Of a stretch of DNA of 64,000 bases, positions 21,501 to 28,279 are shown piece by piece. The DNA comes from Andalucia godoyi (lineage: Eukaryota; Discoba; Jakobea; Jakobida; Andaluciidae). Position numbers and translations under genes: made by a program. Location of the stretch: positions 207,584 to 271,583 of the forward strand of contig VRVR01000036.1 of the NCBI GenBank assembly GCA_009859145.1. Reading direction: 5' to 3'. Every line of letters begins with the position of its first letter. Position 1 is the first letter of the stretch. The notes under the pieces were generated by a model. It made no database searches. It was not told where the DNA came from and was given only the letters and a program-made list of their open reading frames with translations.

Positions 21501-21658
21501 CGGAAACACTGGAACACATTGAAGATTACATCGCGCAACACAGCCCTGGTGAAGAGGAAGTCATTGGACTGCAGAACATGCGAGAGGTGCTCGACGCTTA
21601 TGCGACGGCAGTTGGTGCTCGCCAGCTTCCACAGACAGTGCTTGCCGAAGACTCTTGA
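12557..21658 (+). CDS. Giant armadillo/HEAT-repeat protein (3033 residues)
   Basis: The longest gene here, a single exon from the first in-frame ATG at 12557. Residues 1-100 are acidic and disordered. From about 110 to 1360 the protein is built of armadillo-type helical repeats, for example ALHTLANMCSDDNVRLDICK, CCRSLSNLALVREDVRLRV and ALANASSEEECRDQI, where the LxNL/ANxxS core recurs about every 40 residues. A Lys-rich insert lies near 1217-1240. Two Ser/Pro-rich disordered regions (about 1415-1515 and 1668-1775) separate it from further helical solenoid up to about 2990. Such proteins are usually scaffolds for cytoskeletal, ciliary or transport complexes. No catalytic motif seen, and I recognise no named family. 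The gene converges with CDC5L. Confidence 0.85.
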   Translation: MSGDESEQVGLARSRSVRFSLPGNTPASSSMRNPSSARRGSTGPSTSNVLLVDDARDEEGGADVDEGDDSYGGDEGVEMGLDAEDANERAENAAVYTRDLNPELEFLRGAFDALFLDALRRDEDYALEKLDTAIDECAQKRAFKIVGRPPLVARLTVLGLSTSVALQSRVAHLWAMGSRDELNCNIMCEAAGLMNLAVRFLYSNDLSTVTYITEFWANVAGVPTAKSYITLESLDRIVAFLCIPDAAIRKSASLCTATLSSDPKFVQMLCDCKSVPKLIAVARYGHQLAPYGWGATRLARMRHRDGGRKFASVDAQYNALHTLANMCSDDNVRLDICKNYGMLPILAIGQYGDVEGKIFALRILKKLAESPVLHSLFISTGAIPILIRITERYSDFYDPKAPKEKSALELEQMLMHTQLESVTKPQLFIETENRPRTAESSVSATTRSSTLSIGASKNESAAAAEERHNRKNVAYEAFMCLRFLCSDAECLEDMNKAGFLEFLLKRSVKALAEASPTVFEVLANMCSRYDNVRKIALRRGLMAALIQHIKRGYEDETLNLLFDHNIRVEHHRLLRRRDLLLDTFSQIVRCLSSLMESSNGPETLLKCLRPKNEKQGLRKSFALKRKQKRLTSIEDSPPSSPGSPAGSPGILGLDGSQFEFFFNPVFSFLDLGFGQSDSFLGKQELLETLRGQTMLVIAHLTDIESVQDILIDKYSLVDRVVQYCLVQQSEVQYACCRSLSNLALVREDVRLRVAQLQGLAPVVGALRSPDQLTQIEAARCLVNFSISDDCRKTITDLSAFASMLRVAAGPSASEEFRYQVILALRNYSVLPENQRAVVEQQCVPFLLTRLKQDTHRDAILIQIVSTFMNLASSATPNLKVVDNLCKNDSSALEMVMKDPHEGWVMVRDILVKEGIFEAIADSLSCVHLSSADIQFLSMCADVVAQILAEPRMDLYAANLSRDSVSWVSNRAAKLSQEHRLRLSGTPLLEILVSMLRHSHRGVQVSVASALANASSEEECRDQILRIAGASLLVNEGIESGHRRLKIHCLRMVQNMAIQPENRGELVRCGVIQSCSSILYDCLYFLDTLPERFEKRVADLERTKSAAGDNASVNFRDWLTDEKTEEELIWTLSTLRNISLSPEFHYDIVKAGCLSPLFKILKRVRSRSLILLGLSVLSNVSQTEGSHKILLENLPCLSLVEYCLCPFESSVVSSASTLATAEKQKRKKKTKKKKEEKSKKIVVEEEEFAIARDVLAAIARSERDNSLEWIPSTLSQVSLKQLYVHNTLASERSFLQRESIRVLANLVRFPNARKKILRSSLCISAIATMVSAGSDVSRYPRFHRSDVSPLVFETPPADRMANLLNLQVRSMLVVAEAVNFLGSLASQISSSPPASATVEDSTPDGEMSDDTLFFDILLRTPSSFPHSPPSPYPLPLHVSSSDTNQLEVPEQQQHSEFADSPRNSAVTASSEPGSPAVIQELDSDSQLGFSPRSTTSPSSATPRSALFPEDSGGDDLFLTATSIFNAVVSTLCDDELLVVRAGCQAVYRLAVDAFSCDALAMCGCWDLIMDLLRAEDVILSKSASSALQEMQETVMSIEREKVRNTESVGRSGVEMEEDESEMENMPVSFIWALCHSADPRLESRAASVFEIWSSKLTLGKSLASVFGSESGEEAAVSISEASKTAFPSSPNLHSPSALSPASQSPPGWSPRSVSSSPSNAANHSPDGSPLHSGSVEMRPTADGPSPGATEISATPPQAQSKTKSEPSSFPFVLPDNDAFYDKFVRSGALRSCFELAMEGQSLEDRLKCLRCVLKVISAEETFWKEFALLYKKMQEDKTAEKKKRQTKRSQKLQKERREYRHLLDTLKRRAAKERYLTVHGISKLLNAFVQHCAHAWQVGTDDEIELQSMVLVKLLHILPDRLLPTWDTERVEVRPIETVRTVAFDQDLALEHLSYLIPDAESATVYSRNESKCLAMMLSLIKEKTATTAAIACSQFLVFLCERCLKKADDFAKSLMNYVAELLPPVFEKVLSSHTRQHTSRAPEVVVDAEMKPSGISLSVPGFHDTKHHFSMQVAKNISSVTSALFRYCSNCWVESERSFSLSDWENLRVAWASLKWGLVHQVLSFVHSVDHSEIRRRLRDVLCLAAALGKSASAMTWSQSHFWNWSLAKELLSTNVAEKLKHTLVLEYDIPEKAVNWNDPSGNCAAFVRGVRYLSDSQEVWQHVLLCAGEMSSVSGEVALAFCSEWGSSLSHSKHKDPSWSLISVMLQSFSVYAFQFFSLACQMGPLLHRFLVSSRVCDTIVGNILKRRQLDEIQLWRRSFDFCRELHVALPEQMREEELAEGTLISLRQQALRFTFTLISEGVMLDRTLDDKMAVSIAQSGVLHLAAASANCGLWLSAQERSNLSVDSLVDVRVFSYAILQHIIHPHPRCIQKRIEQRTLQGRDVLYGMFERQNNESADTHTRLAEAHQAFANRILIEASGDLSLFASLLHTAFGCHPRTFDPTFEGVKRLPEWEREMAANAAPTDMDPNEIPLGEIADHFDEASLVFSEADILNGSPLFLTRQGGRGSSKKRFIFHSENVAFLFLSLADDLVSHPVVTAALTAAMLANPTKVLAPLDSPQFATAVSGLLHYGSLRCRGLVLRSLQCLARFDAFQRWSVSFKLVDIMLREVNYPRHVPGKDRKKAPDSSEHAAVVVRTVSPISQLEILSAPYLQALVCDDIEAAIGLSLMLSQNEIVLFDMFREDRVVRLIKQFALNSQASGRIAELHSVSENELLIREKNYTYNFQLMLRFLLRISELHSRCGYVVSHVTDIVFQLAGMIFTFVSENMDARSAMTSSRSKLSLDSSRSDRSSRVHDRVKNIKSSRDRQQPEPRIPDAAVENLSDEEKCVVTALKILCNLSTADDSKGVLLSQLEEIYEKDAFRLFRCVVQLMGSRRRSLAREAFKFASTWILTSSVQRTSSTNANAQIKVKRWFSFEALSETLEHIEDYIAQHSPGEEEVIGLQNMREVLDAYATAVGARQLPQTVLAEDS

Positions 21659-21803
21659 TCTCCAGAACCATGGGAAACATGGTGCATGCGTGCGTGCAAG
21701 TTGGGTGTGTGCCAGGTTCGGCAATATGCACCAATATCGTTTTCCAGTCCTTTCATCGTTTCATTAAATTACAATACTTACACTCACTCTTACACACGCT
21801 CTT

Positions 21804-24059
21804 TCAGGAGGAAGAAGAAGAAGAAGAAGAAGCAAACTTCGGGAATCGAGAGGCCGCCGCAGCATTTTCAACATCCAAGAGCATTCGATAACAGCTCTTC
21901 TGTCGAACTGTGTCATCCAAAAGGGAGTACAGATCAGCAAGTCGCTTTCGGTGCAGCAGAAGCTGTTCGGACAACTCGCGCGATTCTACATCAACCACTG
22001 CGCCACCATCGTTTGCATGCTCAAGAAGTGACCGGTAGCAGCTAAGATCTGCATCGTCCGAAGCATTTTCGGTGGATGACGAGGCCGAAGAAAGTGCAGA
22101 GTCCGCAGAAACAAGAGTCTGCAGTTCTTTCAACAACCCGGATCGCAGTTCTTCTCGAATCAAGTCTTGCACCACGGAACTGGGTTCGACAACCGGCGGT
22201 GTCTCCGACTCAGCGGCCATGGCCTGCATCTCAAGAGCAACGAGGTAGCTCACATGACTGTTCTTGCAACTCTCCACATACGCCTGTGGAACACTCCGAA
22301 TCACCGGGAGATCCCTTCTCCATTGTGGAAGCGCGTCCCGCGCACCTTGGCGGTGCTTCTTGGCCAACCGATCACGCTCCCCCACATCAGATGCATGTGC
22401 GAACACTTCCGAGTCCACCGAATTGCTGTCCACGAGCGAATCATCCTCCGGAGATGCGCGCTTCTGCGGACCAGTTACAACAGACTTGCGGTTCTTGGGT
22501 GGAGGAAGCGAAGAGAGAGACTTTTGCAAGCGAAACTGGGCTTCCATCGCGCTGAAACTACTGCTATCGTGTTGTTTCGAAAGTGCTTGCCTCACCACTG
22601 GCGTAAGCTGAACAGTGGGCTCCAATGCGTGGGGCACATTTCTGTCACTGGAACCTCGTAATTTGGATGCCATGCTGCCAGAAGAGGCTTGCTTCAGCAG
22701 TTCTTCGGATGCCGCATCCACATGCGCAAACGGTGCGGGCATGTGCTGCGTAAAATGTGTATCTCGAACCTTTTCCAGCAGCCTTGCACGTTGCGTTTGA
22801 GTGGCAGAGACCGGCTCCGTCAAGGATCGAATGGCCGCCGTCATCGTGATGTCGTCCTTTGCTGATGACGCATTCTGAGAACTTGCGAACCCAATCTTGT
22901 TCAGATGGCTCCATTCCTGCTCGCCGAGCTGCGGTGCCGGCAGAACCAAGATCGGTCGAGACGGCACTTCCACCCCAAACTTGTTCAAAACATCCGCACC
23001 CTTAGATTGTTCTATACCCCTGTCTCTCTGGTTGCCTCTATCCTCGTCGTTCAGTTCCTCGTTGTCTTGGCCTGTGCGAGATTTTGGGCGCTTTGTGCCT
23101 TGCGAAACCCGCAGAGATTCTCGATTTCGGTCGAGCACACTCCTGACATAGGTCCTTCGATCTGTCATCTTTTCTTCGAGCTCTTGATTTTCGCCTTCCA
23201 CGTCATACGGTCCAAGATTCCCAGCCGCATTCTGATTCAACAGAGCCAATCGCAGTCGATTTTCCTCTTCCATCTCTGCCCTTGCGCTCATCTTGGCTCT
23301 CTTTTTCCGATTTTCAAAAACGGGGATTCCCGCAGCCCGCAATTCTCGCTCTTTTTGCAGTTGTGCAGTCCGCTTTGCTTCTTCCAATATCTGTTCTCTG
23401 GCCTTCCGACGCGCTTTTTTGCCCATGGTGTTTGCCAAGCGCGCCTGCGCCTCTGCCAGCATTTCCTTTTCCGCTTCATCCATATCTACAGCATCGGGCT
23501 TCGCAGGCATCGTCTCCGGGTTCTTCATTTCCTGGAGCACAGAACTATGCCCCGTCGCAGAACCAAGCGTTTGCTGCATGATCTTCCCCAGCTGCGTTGC
23601 GTTGACCTGATTACTTCCACCGGGATGATGCTGTGAATGATGATGGTGATGTTGCTGACGCCCACTTCTGCTTCCTGCTGTTGTTGCTGCTGCTGCTGCT
23701 GGATGGCTGGAAAGGGCCTTCAGCGCCGGATCAAGCGCTCTGTCAAGCAATACTTGATAGTGCTCCAAACACATCGTTGCCGTCCGTCCTCCGCCCAGTG
23801 CCTCCGAGATTGTTTTCCACTGATTGGGAAAGATCGAAGCGAGCTGAGCCAGCTTTTCTTCTTGGGACGGCGTCCAATCTCCTTTCTGAATCGACGGATC
23901 AAGCCACTCATCCCAGCGCATTTTGCACTGCCGCGCAGACTTTCGAGGAATCAGAGACGCAACACGGTCCCAGTTGTGAAGACCATACTTTTGAACACCA
24001 GCTTTCAGCACCTCATCCTCCGAGTTTTTCCAGTGGCCGCCCTTCACATAGATTCTCAT
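21804..24059 (-). CDS. CDC5L: CDC5L/Cef1 pre-mRNA splicing factor
   Basis: 751 residues. CDC5L (Cef1 in yeast) is a core NineTeen-complex protein that stabilises the catalytic spliceosome. Two Myb repeats open the protein (residues about 8-55 and 57-106), beginning with MRIYVKGGHWKNSEDEVLKA, and the family hallmark KSARQCKMRWDEWLDPSIQK is present. The third conserved segment (RTATMCLEHYQVLLD) closes repeat 2. The middle is charged and Ala/Glu/Lys-rich with predicted helices (KKARRKAREQILEEA). A conserved C-terminal region (LPVIRSVPQAYVES, VVQDLIREEL) precedes a helical tail. The C-terminus ends in poly-Ser from a TTC microsatellite that reaches the stop codon. The gene shares a 426 bp divergent promoter with CFAP161. 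Identity is firm, and it fits the introns seen in this genome. Confidence 0.93.
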   Translation of the reverse strand: MRIYVKGGHWKNSEDEVLKAGVQKYGLHNWDRVASLIPRKSARQCKMRWDEWLDPSIQKGDWTPSQEEKLAQLASIFPNQWKTISEALGGGRTATMCLEHYQVLLDRALDPALKALSSHPAAAAATTAGSRSGRQQHHHHHSQHHPGGSNQVNATQLGKIMQQTLGSATGHSSVLQEMKNPETMPAKPDAVDMDEAEKEMLAEAQARLANTMGKKARRKAREQILEEAKRTAQLQKERELRAAGIPVFENRKKRAKMSARAEMEEENRLRLALLNQNAAGNLGPYDVEGENQELEEKMTDRRTYVRSVLDRNRESLRVSQGTKRPKSRTGQDNEELNDEDRGNQRDRGIEQSKGADVLNKFGVEVPSRPILVLPAPQLGEQEWSHLNKIGFASSQNASSAKDDITMTAAIRSLTEPVSATQTQRARLLEKVRDTHFTQHMPAPFAHVDAASEELLKQASSGSMASKLRGSSDRNVPHALEPTVQLTPVVRQALSKQHDSSSFSAMEAQFRLQKSLSSLPPPKNRKSVVTGPQKRASPEDDSLVDSNSVDSEVFAHASDVGERDRLAKKHRQGARDALPQWRRDLPVIRSVPQAYVESCKNSHVSYLVALEMQAMAAESETPPVVEPSSVVQDLIREELRSGLLKELQTLVSADSALSSASSSTENASDDADLSCYRSLLEHANDGGAVVDVESRELSEQLLLHRKRLADLYSLLDDTVRQKSCYRMLLDVENAAAASRFPKFASSSSSSSS

Positions 24060-24485
24060 TTCCCCAATCTATACTTCTCCAAACAGTGAATCCGAAACAC
24101 CCAAAGTCGTTAATTTAATTTAAAATTATTATATAAGAAGCAACGAAATGACGCAAGTTGGAGACACAAGGTTGTGTGAATGACGAAGGGGGGGAACGAA
24201 GGAGAAAAATGAAGGGCCTCGAGTAGCTGCGTGAGGCATTCTTGGGAGTTGTACGATAGCACTAGCACAATAATGTCGTAACCGTTTTGACGGATATTTT
24301 TTTGCTGTCGTTTTTTAATTATTAAAAAAAATAAAAATATAAAGACTATTTGTCTTTCTTTATTTTTCTCATTTCGTTCTGTTATTTCTCCCTTTTTTTA
24401 TTAAATTTATGACTTTTATTTTCTTTCTTTCTTTCGTTTAGCAAGGTTTTCTTTTTGGCAAGGAAAAAAATAATTTTGAGAATCA
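24060..24485. promoter_or_regulatory. Divergent intergenic region, CDC5L / CFAP161
   Basis: A 426 bp gap between two outward-reading genes, very A/T-rich from 24290 to 24480, so it must carry both promoters. No defined element could be assigned. Confidence 0.4.
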
Positions 24486-25316
24486 ATGGCGTCATATAAA
24501 CCGGTGACACGAGTTGGGAACTGGGCGGAGGAGCAGAGTCTGCAGGATTTGCAACTGACGACGTTTCTAAAGGCGCGTGATGCTGGATGCTTGCCGGCCC
24601 AAAAGCTGGCGGACCACCGATCGCAGCATCAAGCGTTTGTGCAGGTCTCCACCTCGAGTGATGGAAATTTGCACTACGGAGACACGATTCTTCTCATGAG
24701 CGCCGAGACCTCGGGTTTTGTCGCGTCCGATTTTAGCGATCCGCCCGAGTGCCAACGGGAGCTTGCGGCAGCCGTCACGACTACGGCCGTTGCGGAATTT
24801 CCGATGAAGCGATGTGCGTTTGTCGTGGTTCCTTATTCGAAAGAAGCGGCTCCGGGATCGCCCTCGGCATCTGCCGGCCTGGCACCCATTGACAAGGATG
24901 GACAGCCTGTCCGGTTTGGCGATTTGGTCACGCTTCGGTCCGTTCTTACGCCCGAGTCTGTTTTGTTCTCGCAGCGCCAGTCTGCACTGTCCTTTGCACG
25001 TGTCAGCCATGCACAAGAGGTCTTTCTGGCCCCGTTCCCCAGCCGGTATGAGGCTGCGTGGCAGTTCATTTTTGCCGATCCGTCGTACAGGGTCGAAATG
25101 GAAGGCGAGATTGTCAGAGTCAACGTCCCCGTCATTCTCCAGCATGCGGCCACGCGGCAGCTCCTGTGCTCGTCAACGTCCGTTCGCTATCCAAATACCT
25201 TTGGAAGAGAATACGAGGTTTGCTGCGCGATCAAGAAGAACGTCCACAAGGTCGAGGAAAAATGCCATGTTTTTATCCCGGTTGCACAAGCCGATGCGCC
25301 TTCTCAACAGCAATAA
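24486..25316 (+). CDS. CFAP161: CFAP161 cilia- and flagella-associated protein
   Basis: 276 residues; vertebrate CFAP161 is about 300. CFAP161 is a microtubule inner protein of motile cilia that binds inside doublet tubules. Diagnostic features are the N-terminal RVGNWAEEQSLQDLQL, the HYGDTILLMSAET segment, a repeat of the same small beta module (RFGDLVTLRSV), the FADPSYRVEMEGEIV strand near residue 200, and the closing FGREYEVCC...HKVEEKCHVF region. Lengths between these blocks fit the family. The gene starts at the first ATG after an AT-rich promoter. Its presence is the best evidence that the organism makes a flagellum or cilium. Confidence 0.88.
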   Translation: MASYKPVTRVGNWAEEQSLQDLQLTTFLKARDAGCLPAQKLADHRSQHQAFVQVSTSSDGNLHYGDTILLMSAETSGFVASDFSDPPECQRELAAAVTTTAVAEFPMKRCAFVVVPYSKEAAPGSPSASAGLAPIDKDGQPVRFGDLVTLRSVLTPESVLFSQRQSALSFARVSHAQEVFLAPFPSRYEAAWQFIFADPSYRVEMEGEIVRVNVPVILQHAATRQLLCSSTSVRYPNTFGREYEVCCAIKKNVHKVEEKCHVFIPVAQADAPSQQQ

Positions 25317-25411
25317 GAACTGAGTAATTAAAAATAAAAAAAATAAAAAATAAAAACATAAGTGCAAGAAGAACAAGAAGAAGAAATGGCGATAGAAGAA
25401 GACGGCGAAGA

Positions 25412-27301
25412 CTATGGGCTGAAAAAATCACAAAGGGCGGTGATCCAAGTCGCAGCAGCAGCAGCCCCAGCATCCATCTCTCCACGCGCCAACTCGGGAT
25501 TGACGTAGGCCGCACGGCCTGCGGAGGGAGCCATGCCACGAGTTTGCTCCGCCCCATTCTGCGCGGCTTGTTTCACACGTTGCATGAGACTCGACATGGC
25601 AACGGAGTCGCACCCCATTGGAGATCCTGAGGCTGCAGGCGGAGCAGCGGAAACTGCAGCGTGAGTGGAGAGAACCGAGAGGACAGGAAGAAGAGAATCA
25701 AGCATGGTGCGGTCTCCAGCTTTGGCCTTCCCAAACTTTTGCACGGCTTGCAGTGCCGAAGACAGCGCCGTGTGCATCACAACCACGGGATCATTCAAGT
25801 GCTCTGCATCGATGGTCAAGACTGCAGTGCCCGCAGCCGCAAACATCAGCGCGTACAGAACGCCCGATGTTCCGCCGACTAGCGCCCCGATTTCATGCGC
25901 TACGCGAAGGCACAGTACGGACACATCGCTCGAGAGCGATCCGTTCGAGCAGGAAAAGAGATCCGTAGACGCCACAACCGTCAGTGCTGCTTGCGAAATT
26001 GCAGAAAATGAAAGGCCTGCGTCGCCATCTCCGGCGATTGTGTCCAATCTTGTGAGTTCCGCGGTTGTGGAAAGCAGCGCATTGCACGCGCTGAAAGCTG
26101 CATTCCTGATGCGCTGCCGTCTTCGTTCGAGTTTGCTGCTTTCCCCACCGGTGATGACGGCCGGGGGCCCTGAATTCACACCAGATATGTTGTGCTCTGG
26201 TCTCTGTGTGGCAGCAAGCGGAGCGACGATAGACAAGCTGTTGAGCGAGGAAGTGCTTCCTTTGCCACCAAACGTTGATGGCCAAGACGGAGCCATTGTG
26301 GGGGCATCAAGACATTGTGCGACATTCATTTCGCCTGCAATTTCAAGATCGGCGGGAAGGACGCTGATGGAAAAGCCGCGCATGTCCAGCGACGTCATGA
26401 TTGCGCCGCTGATAAATCTGAGCACTGCGAAGCCTGCACTTTGCAAAGCGTGGAATGTGCTCTTGCATGCAACGCCCATTTCCAAGTTGGAAAGCCCTCC
26501 GAGATTATTGACAAACACTGCGAGATTTCGAGTCGCACTTGGGGCTGCCTTTTCTGCAAGCTTGGCAACCAGGCTTGCGGCGAGCGCATCCGCTGTGGGT
26601 AAGAAGTTCAGGACAAGCGCACCTGGCTCCCCATGAATTCCAAGTCCGACTTCCACAGACGTTTCCGGCTGATCCAACCGAGTGGATCTGGGAACTCCTG
26701 GAACAGTGCACACTGACAAACTTGCGCCAATGGACAGTACATGGCTGGAGGCGCTCTGTGCTGCAAGCGTAACCGTTTCCAAAGATGCTTTCGACGCCGC
26801 AACAGCTGCGGCGCACTTGTGCACGAGCACCGTCCCTGCAATTCCGCGATTACCGATCTTGGACTCTGTGAGTGCAATATCGTCTGCAACGAACACCACG
26901 GATATCTCGATTCCAAGCTCGGATGTTGCAAACTGAGAAGCAAGACCAAATGCAAGACGGTCTCCTGTATAGTTCTTCACAATCAACAGCACCCCGCATT
27001 TCGTGAACTGGCATACGTACCGGATTGCAGCAAGGATCGCGTGCACGTGAGGAGACGCAAACACATCTCCGGACACCGCAGCCGTCAGCAAGCCGTCAGC
27101 AACAAGTCCAACATGCGAAGGCTCGTGTCCAGCACCACCGCCCGAGATAATCGCAACCTCATCCGCAGGAATGACCCGTCGTGCAACTACTTTTGTTCCC
27201 GGGTACCCGTCCAATCGAACCAGATCTGGACGACTCAGCAAATATCCATCTATCGAATCCGTCACAACCGACTGAACATCATTGCAAAGACTCTTGCTCA
27301 T
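25412..27301 (-). CDS. DAK: Dihydroxyacetone kinase (DhaK-DhaL, ATP-dependent)
   Basis: 629 residues from the ATG at 27301. The enzyme phosphorylates dihydroxyacetone (and glyceraldehyde) with ATP, feeding glycerol or methylglyoxal-related carbon into glycolysis. The DhaK domain fills residues 1-330 with GGGAGHEPSH near 55-63, NYTGDR near 110-115, and His223 in GLGIHGEPG, the residue that forms a hemiaminal with the substrate. The DhaL domain (about 400-629) has the Mg-ATP aspartates in AGDGDAGLSFS, the GGTSGVLYALMF loop and AKAGDRTMLDSL. This is the single-chain eukaryotic/Citrobacter type, like human TKFC, not the phosphotransferase-linked bacterial type. The frame continues 12 codons upstream without an ATG. 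Reading complete, with no missing residue. Confidence 0.94.
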   Translation of the reverse strand: MSKSLCNDVQSVVTDSIDGYLLSRPDLVRLDGYPGTKVVARRVIPADEVAIISGGGAGHEPSHVGLVADGLLTAAVSGDVFASPHVHAILAAIRYVCQFTKCGVLLIVKNYTGDRLAFGLASQFATSELGIEISVVFVADDIALTESKIGNRGIAGTVLVHKCAAAVAASKASLETVTLAAQSASSHVLSIGASLSVCTVPGVPRSTRLDQPETSVEVGLGIHGEPGALVLNFLPTADALAASLVAKLAEKAAPSATRNLAVFVNNLGGLSNLEMGVACKSTFHALQSAGFAVLRFISGAIMTSLDMRGFSISVLPADLEIAGEMNVAQCLDAPTMAPSWPSTFGGKGSTSSLNSLSIVAPLAATQRPEHNISGVNSGPPAVITGGESSKLERRRQRIRNAAFSACNALLSTTAELTRLDTIAGDGDAGLSFSAISQAALTVVASTDLFSCSNGSLSSDVSVLCLRVAHEIGALVGGTSGVLYALMFAAAGTAVLTIDAEHLNDPVVVMHTALSSALQAVQKFGKAKAGDRTMLDSLLPVLSVLSTHAAVSAAPPAASGSPMGCDSVAMSSLMQRVKQAAQNGAEQTRGMAPSAGRAAYVNPELARGEMDAGAAAAATWITALCDFFSP

Positions 27302-27781
27302 CGCCCAGCACTCGCCAAATATACTACCAACCAACAATAACCAACATCAATAACAATAACAACAATAATAATAGTAATAATGAAGAGTATTGAAGAGATA
27401 AACAAATGAAAGTATGCAAAGTGGATTTGTCGTTTCCACTTATTGCGATATGACGAAGCAGTCTAAAGCGCACGTAAGCAAAAACACTGCCACGCGCCGT
27501 GCGAATGTGTTTGTTACGGTATCTTGACAATTCCGTCACACGATGCCCGATTCGTTTCGCCTCCCATTTTGATCATGGAATCCCTATACATACGCCGCCG
27601 CGTTGCATTATGCATGTTGCTGGGTTGCAACATTGATCATGGGTGATCAGCGATGATTATCGGTGGTTCGTGTACAATGTAGGCACCAGAACGAGAACCA
27701 TGCATCAAAAATATTAGCAGAATGTGCGTATTTCCGGGTGGGTTTTTGCCAAGTTAACATGCGTGTTTATTTTTTATTATT
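27302..27781. other. Intergenic region upstream of dihydroxyacetone kinase
   Basis: No gene seen. Short AAT/AAC repeats (about 27343-27380) sit just upstream of the kinase start and are probably its promoter/5' UTR. A partly repeated ATGCAT/GATCATGG-rich patch lies at 27590-27650. Confidence 0.35.
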
Positions 27782-28279
27782 ATGGTTGTTGCAAGTGACG
27801 CATTGTTGCATGTCTTGCTCCATGGGATCTCGATGTACGTGATACCCCTCGCCTGCGACGGTGCGACGGTGGGCCGTCTCGGGAACGGATTAGAAGCATC
27901 CGAACCAGATCGCAGCACATGTACATCCTCAAGGATACTGAACAAAAAGACCGTCAGGCAACCCGTCGAGATCGAGAAAGTGAAATCAGTCGCGCTCTAC
28001 GCAAGAGTCTCGTCGACCCGCCAAGAAGTGGTGGACCTCCAACGTTTCAAATTGTCAATCTTCGTATGCAGCCAGTGCGATCACATTCTGCTTTTGAATA
28101 ATCGCAGACATCGAAGGTGGTTTTTGTGCACAGTCGACTCGTGCTTCCTTTACGTTCGCGCATGTTGCCGCGTTCTGCTGGCGCCAGTGGCTAGCTTAGA
28201 TGTTGATAGTCTTCACAAGCCTGGTTCTCTCATCAAGATCTTCTGCGTCTGCAAGGTCGTCTCGAGATTGAAGAACTGA
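27782..28279 (+). CDS. Orphan ORF with a serine-recombinase-like motif
   Basis: A 165-codon ATG-initiated frame that overlaps the last 84 bases of the permease gene on the other strand. Around residues 68-86 it reads KSVALYARVSSTRQEVVDL, which resembles the start of serine recombinases/resolvases, where the Ser of YARVS is the nucleophile. The rest shows no catalytic-domain continuation, no known DNA-binding domain and is Cys-rich. It may be a decayed fragment of a mobile element or a coincidence. No terminal repeats were noticed. Confidence 0.18.
   Translation: MVVASDALLHVLLHGISMYVIPLACDGATVGRLGNGLEASEPDRSTCTSSRILNKKTVRQPVEIEKVKSVALYARVSSTRQEVVDLQRFKLSIFVCSQCDHILLLNNRRHRRWFLCTVDSCFLYVRACCRVLLAPVASLDVDSLHKPGSLIKIFCVCKVVSRLKN

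Noticed and set aside
25665-26636. A 323-codon plus-strand frame inside the dihydroxyacetone kinase region
   Set aside because: Shadow of the kinase on the other strand, whose catalytic motifs are intact.
27900-27925. Reverse complement GGTTCGGAT, like a tRNA B box
   Set aside because: No cloverleaf could be built around it.
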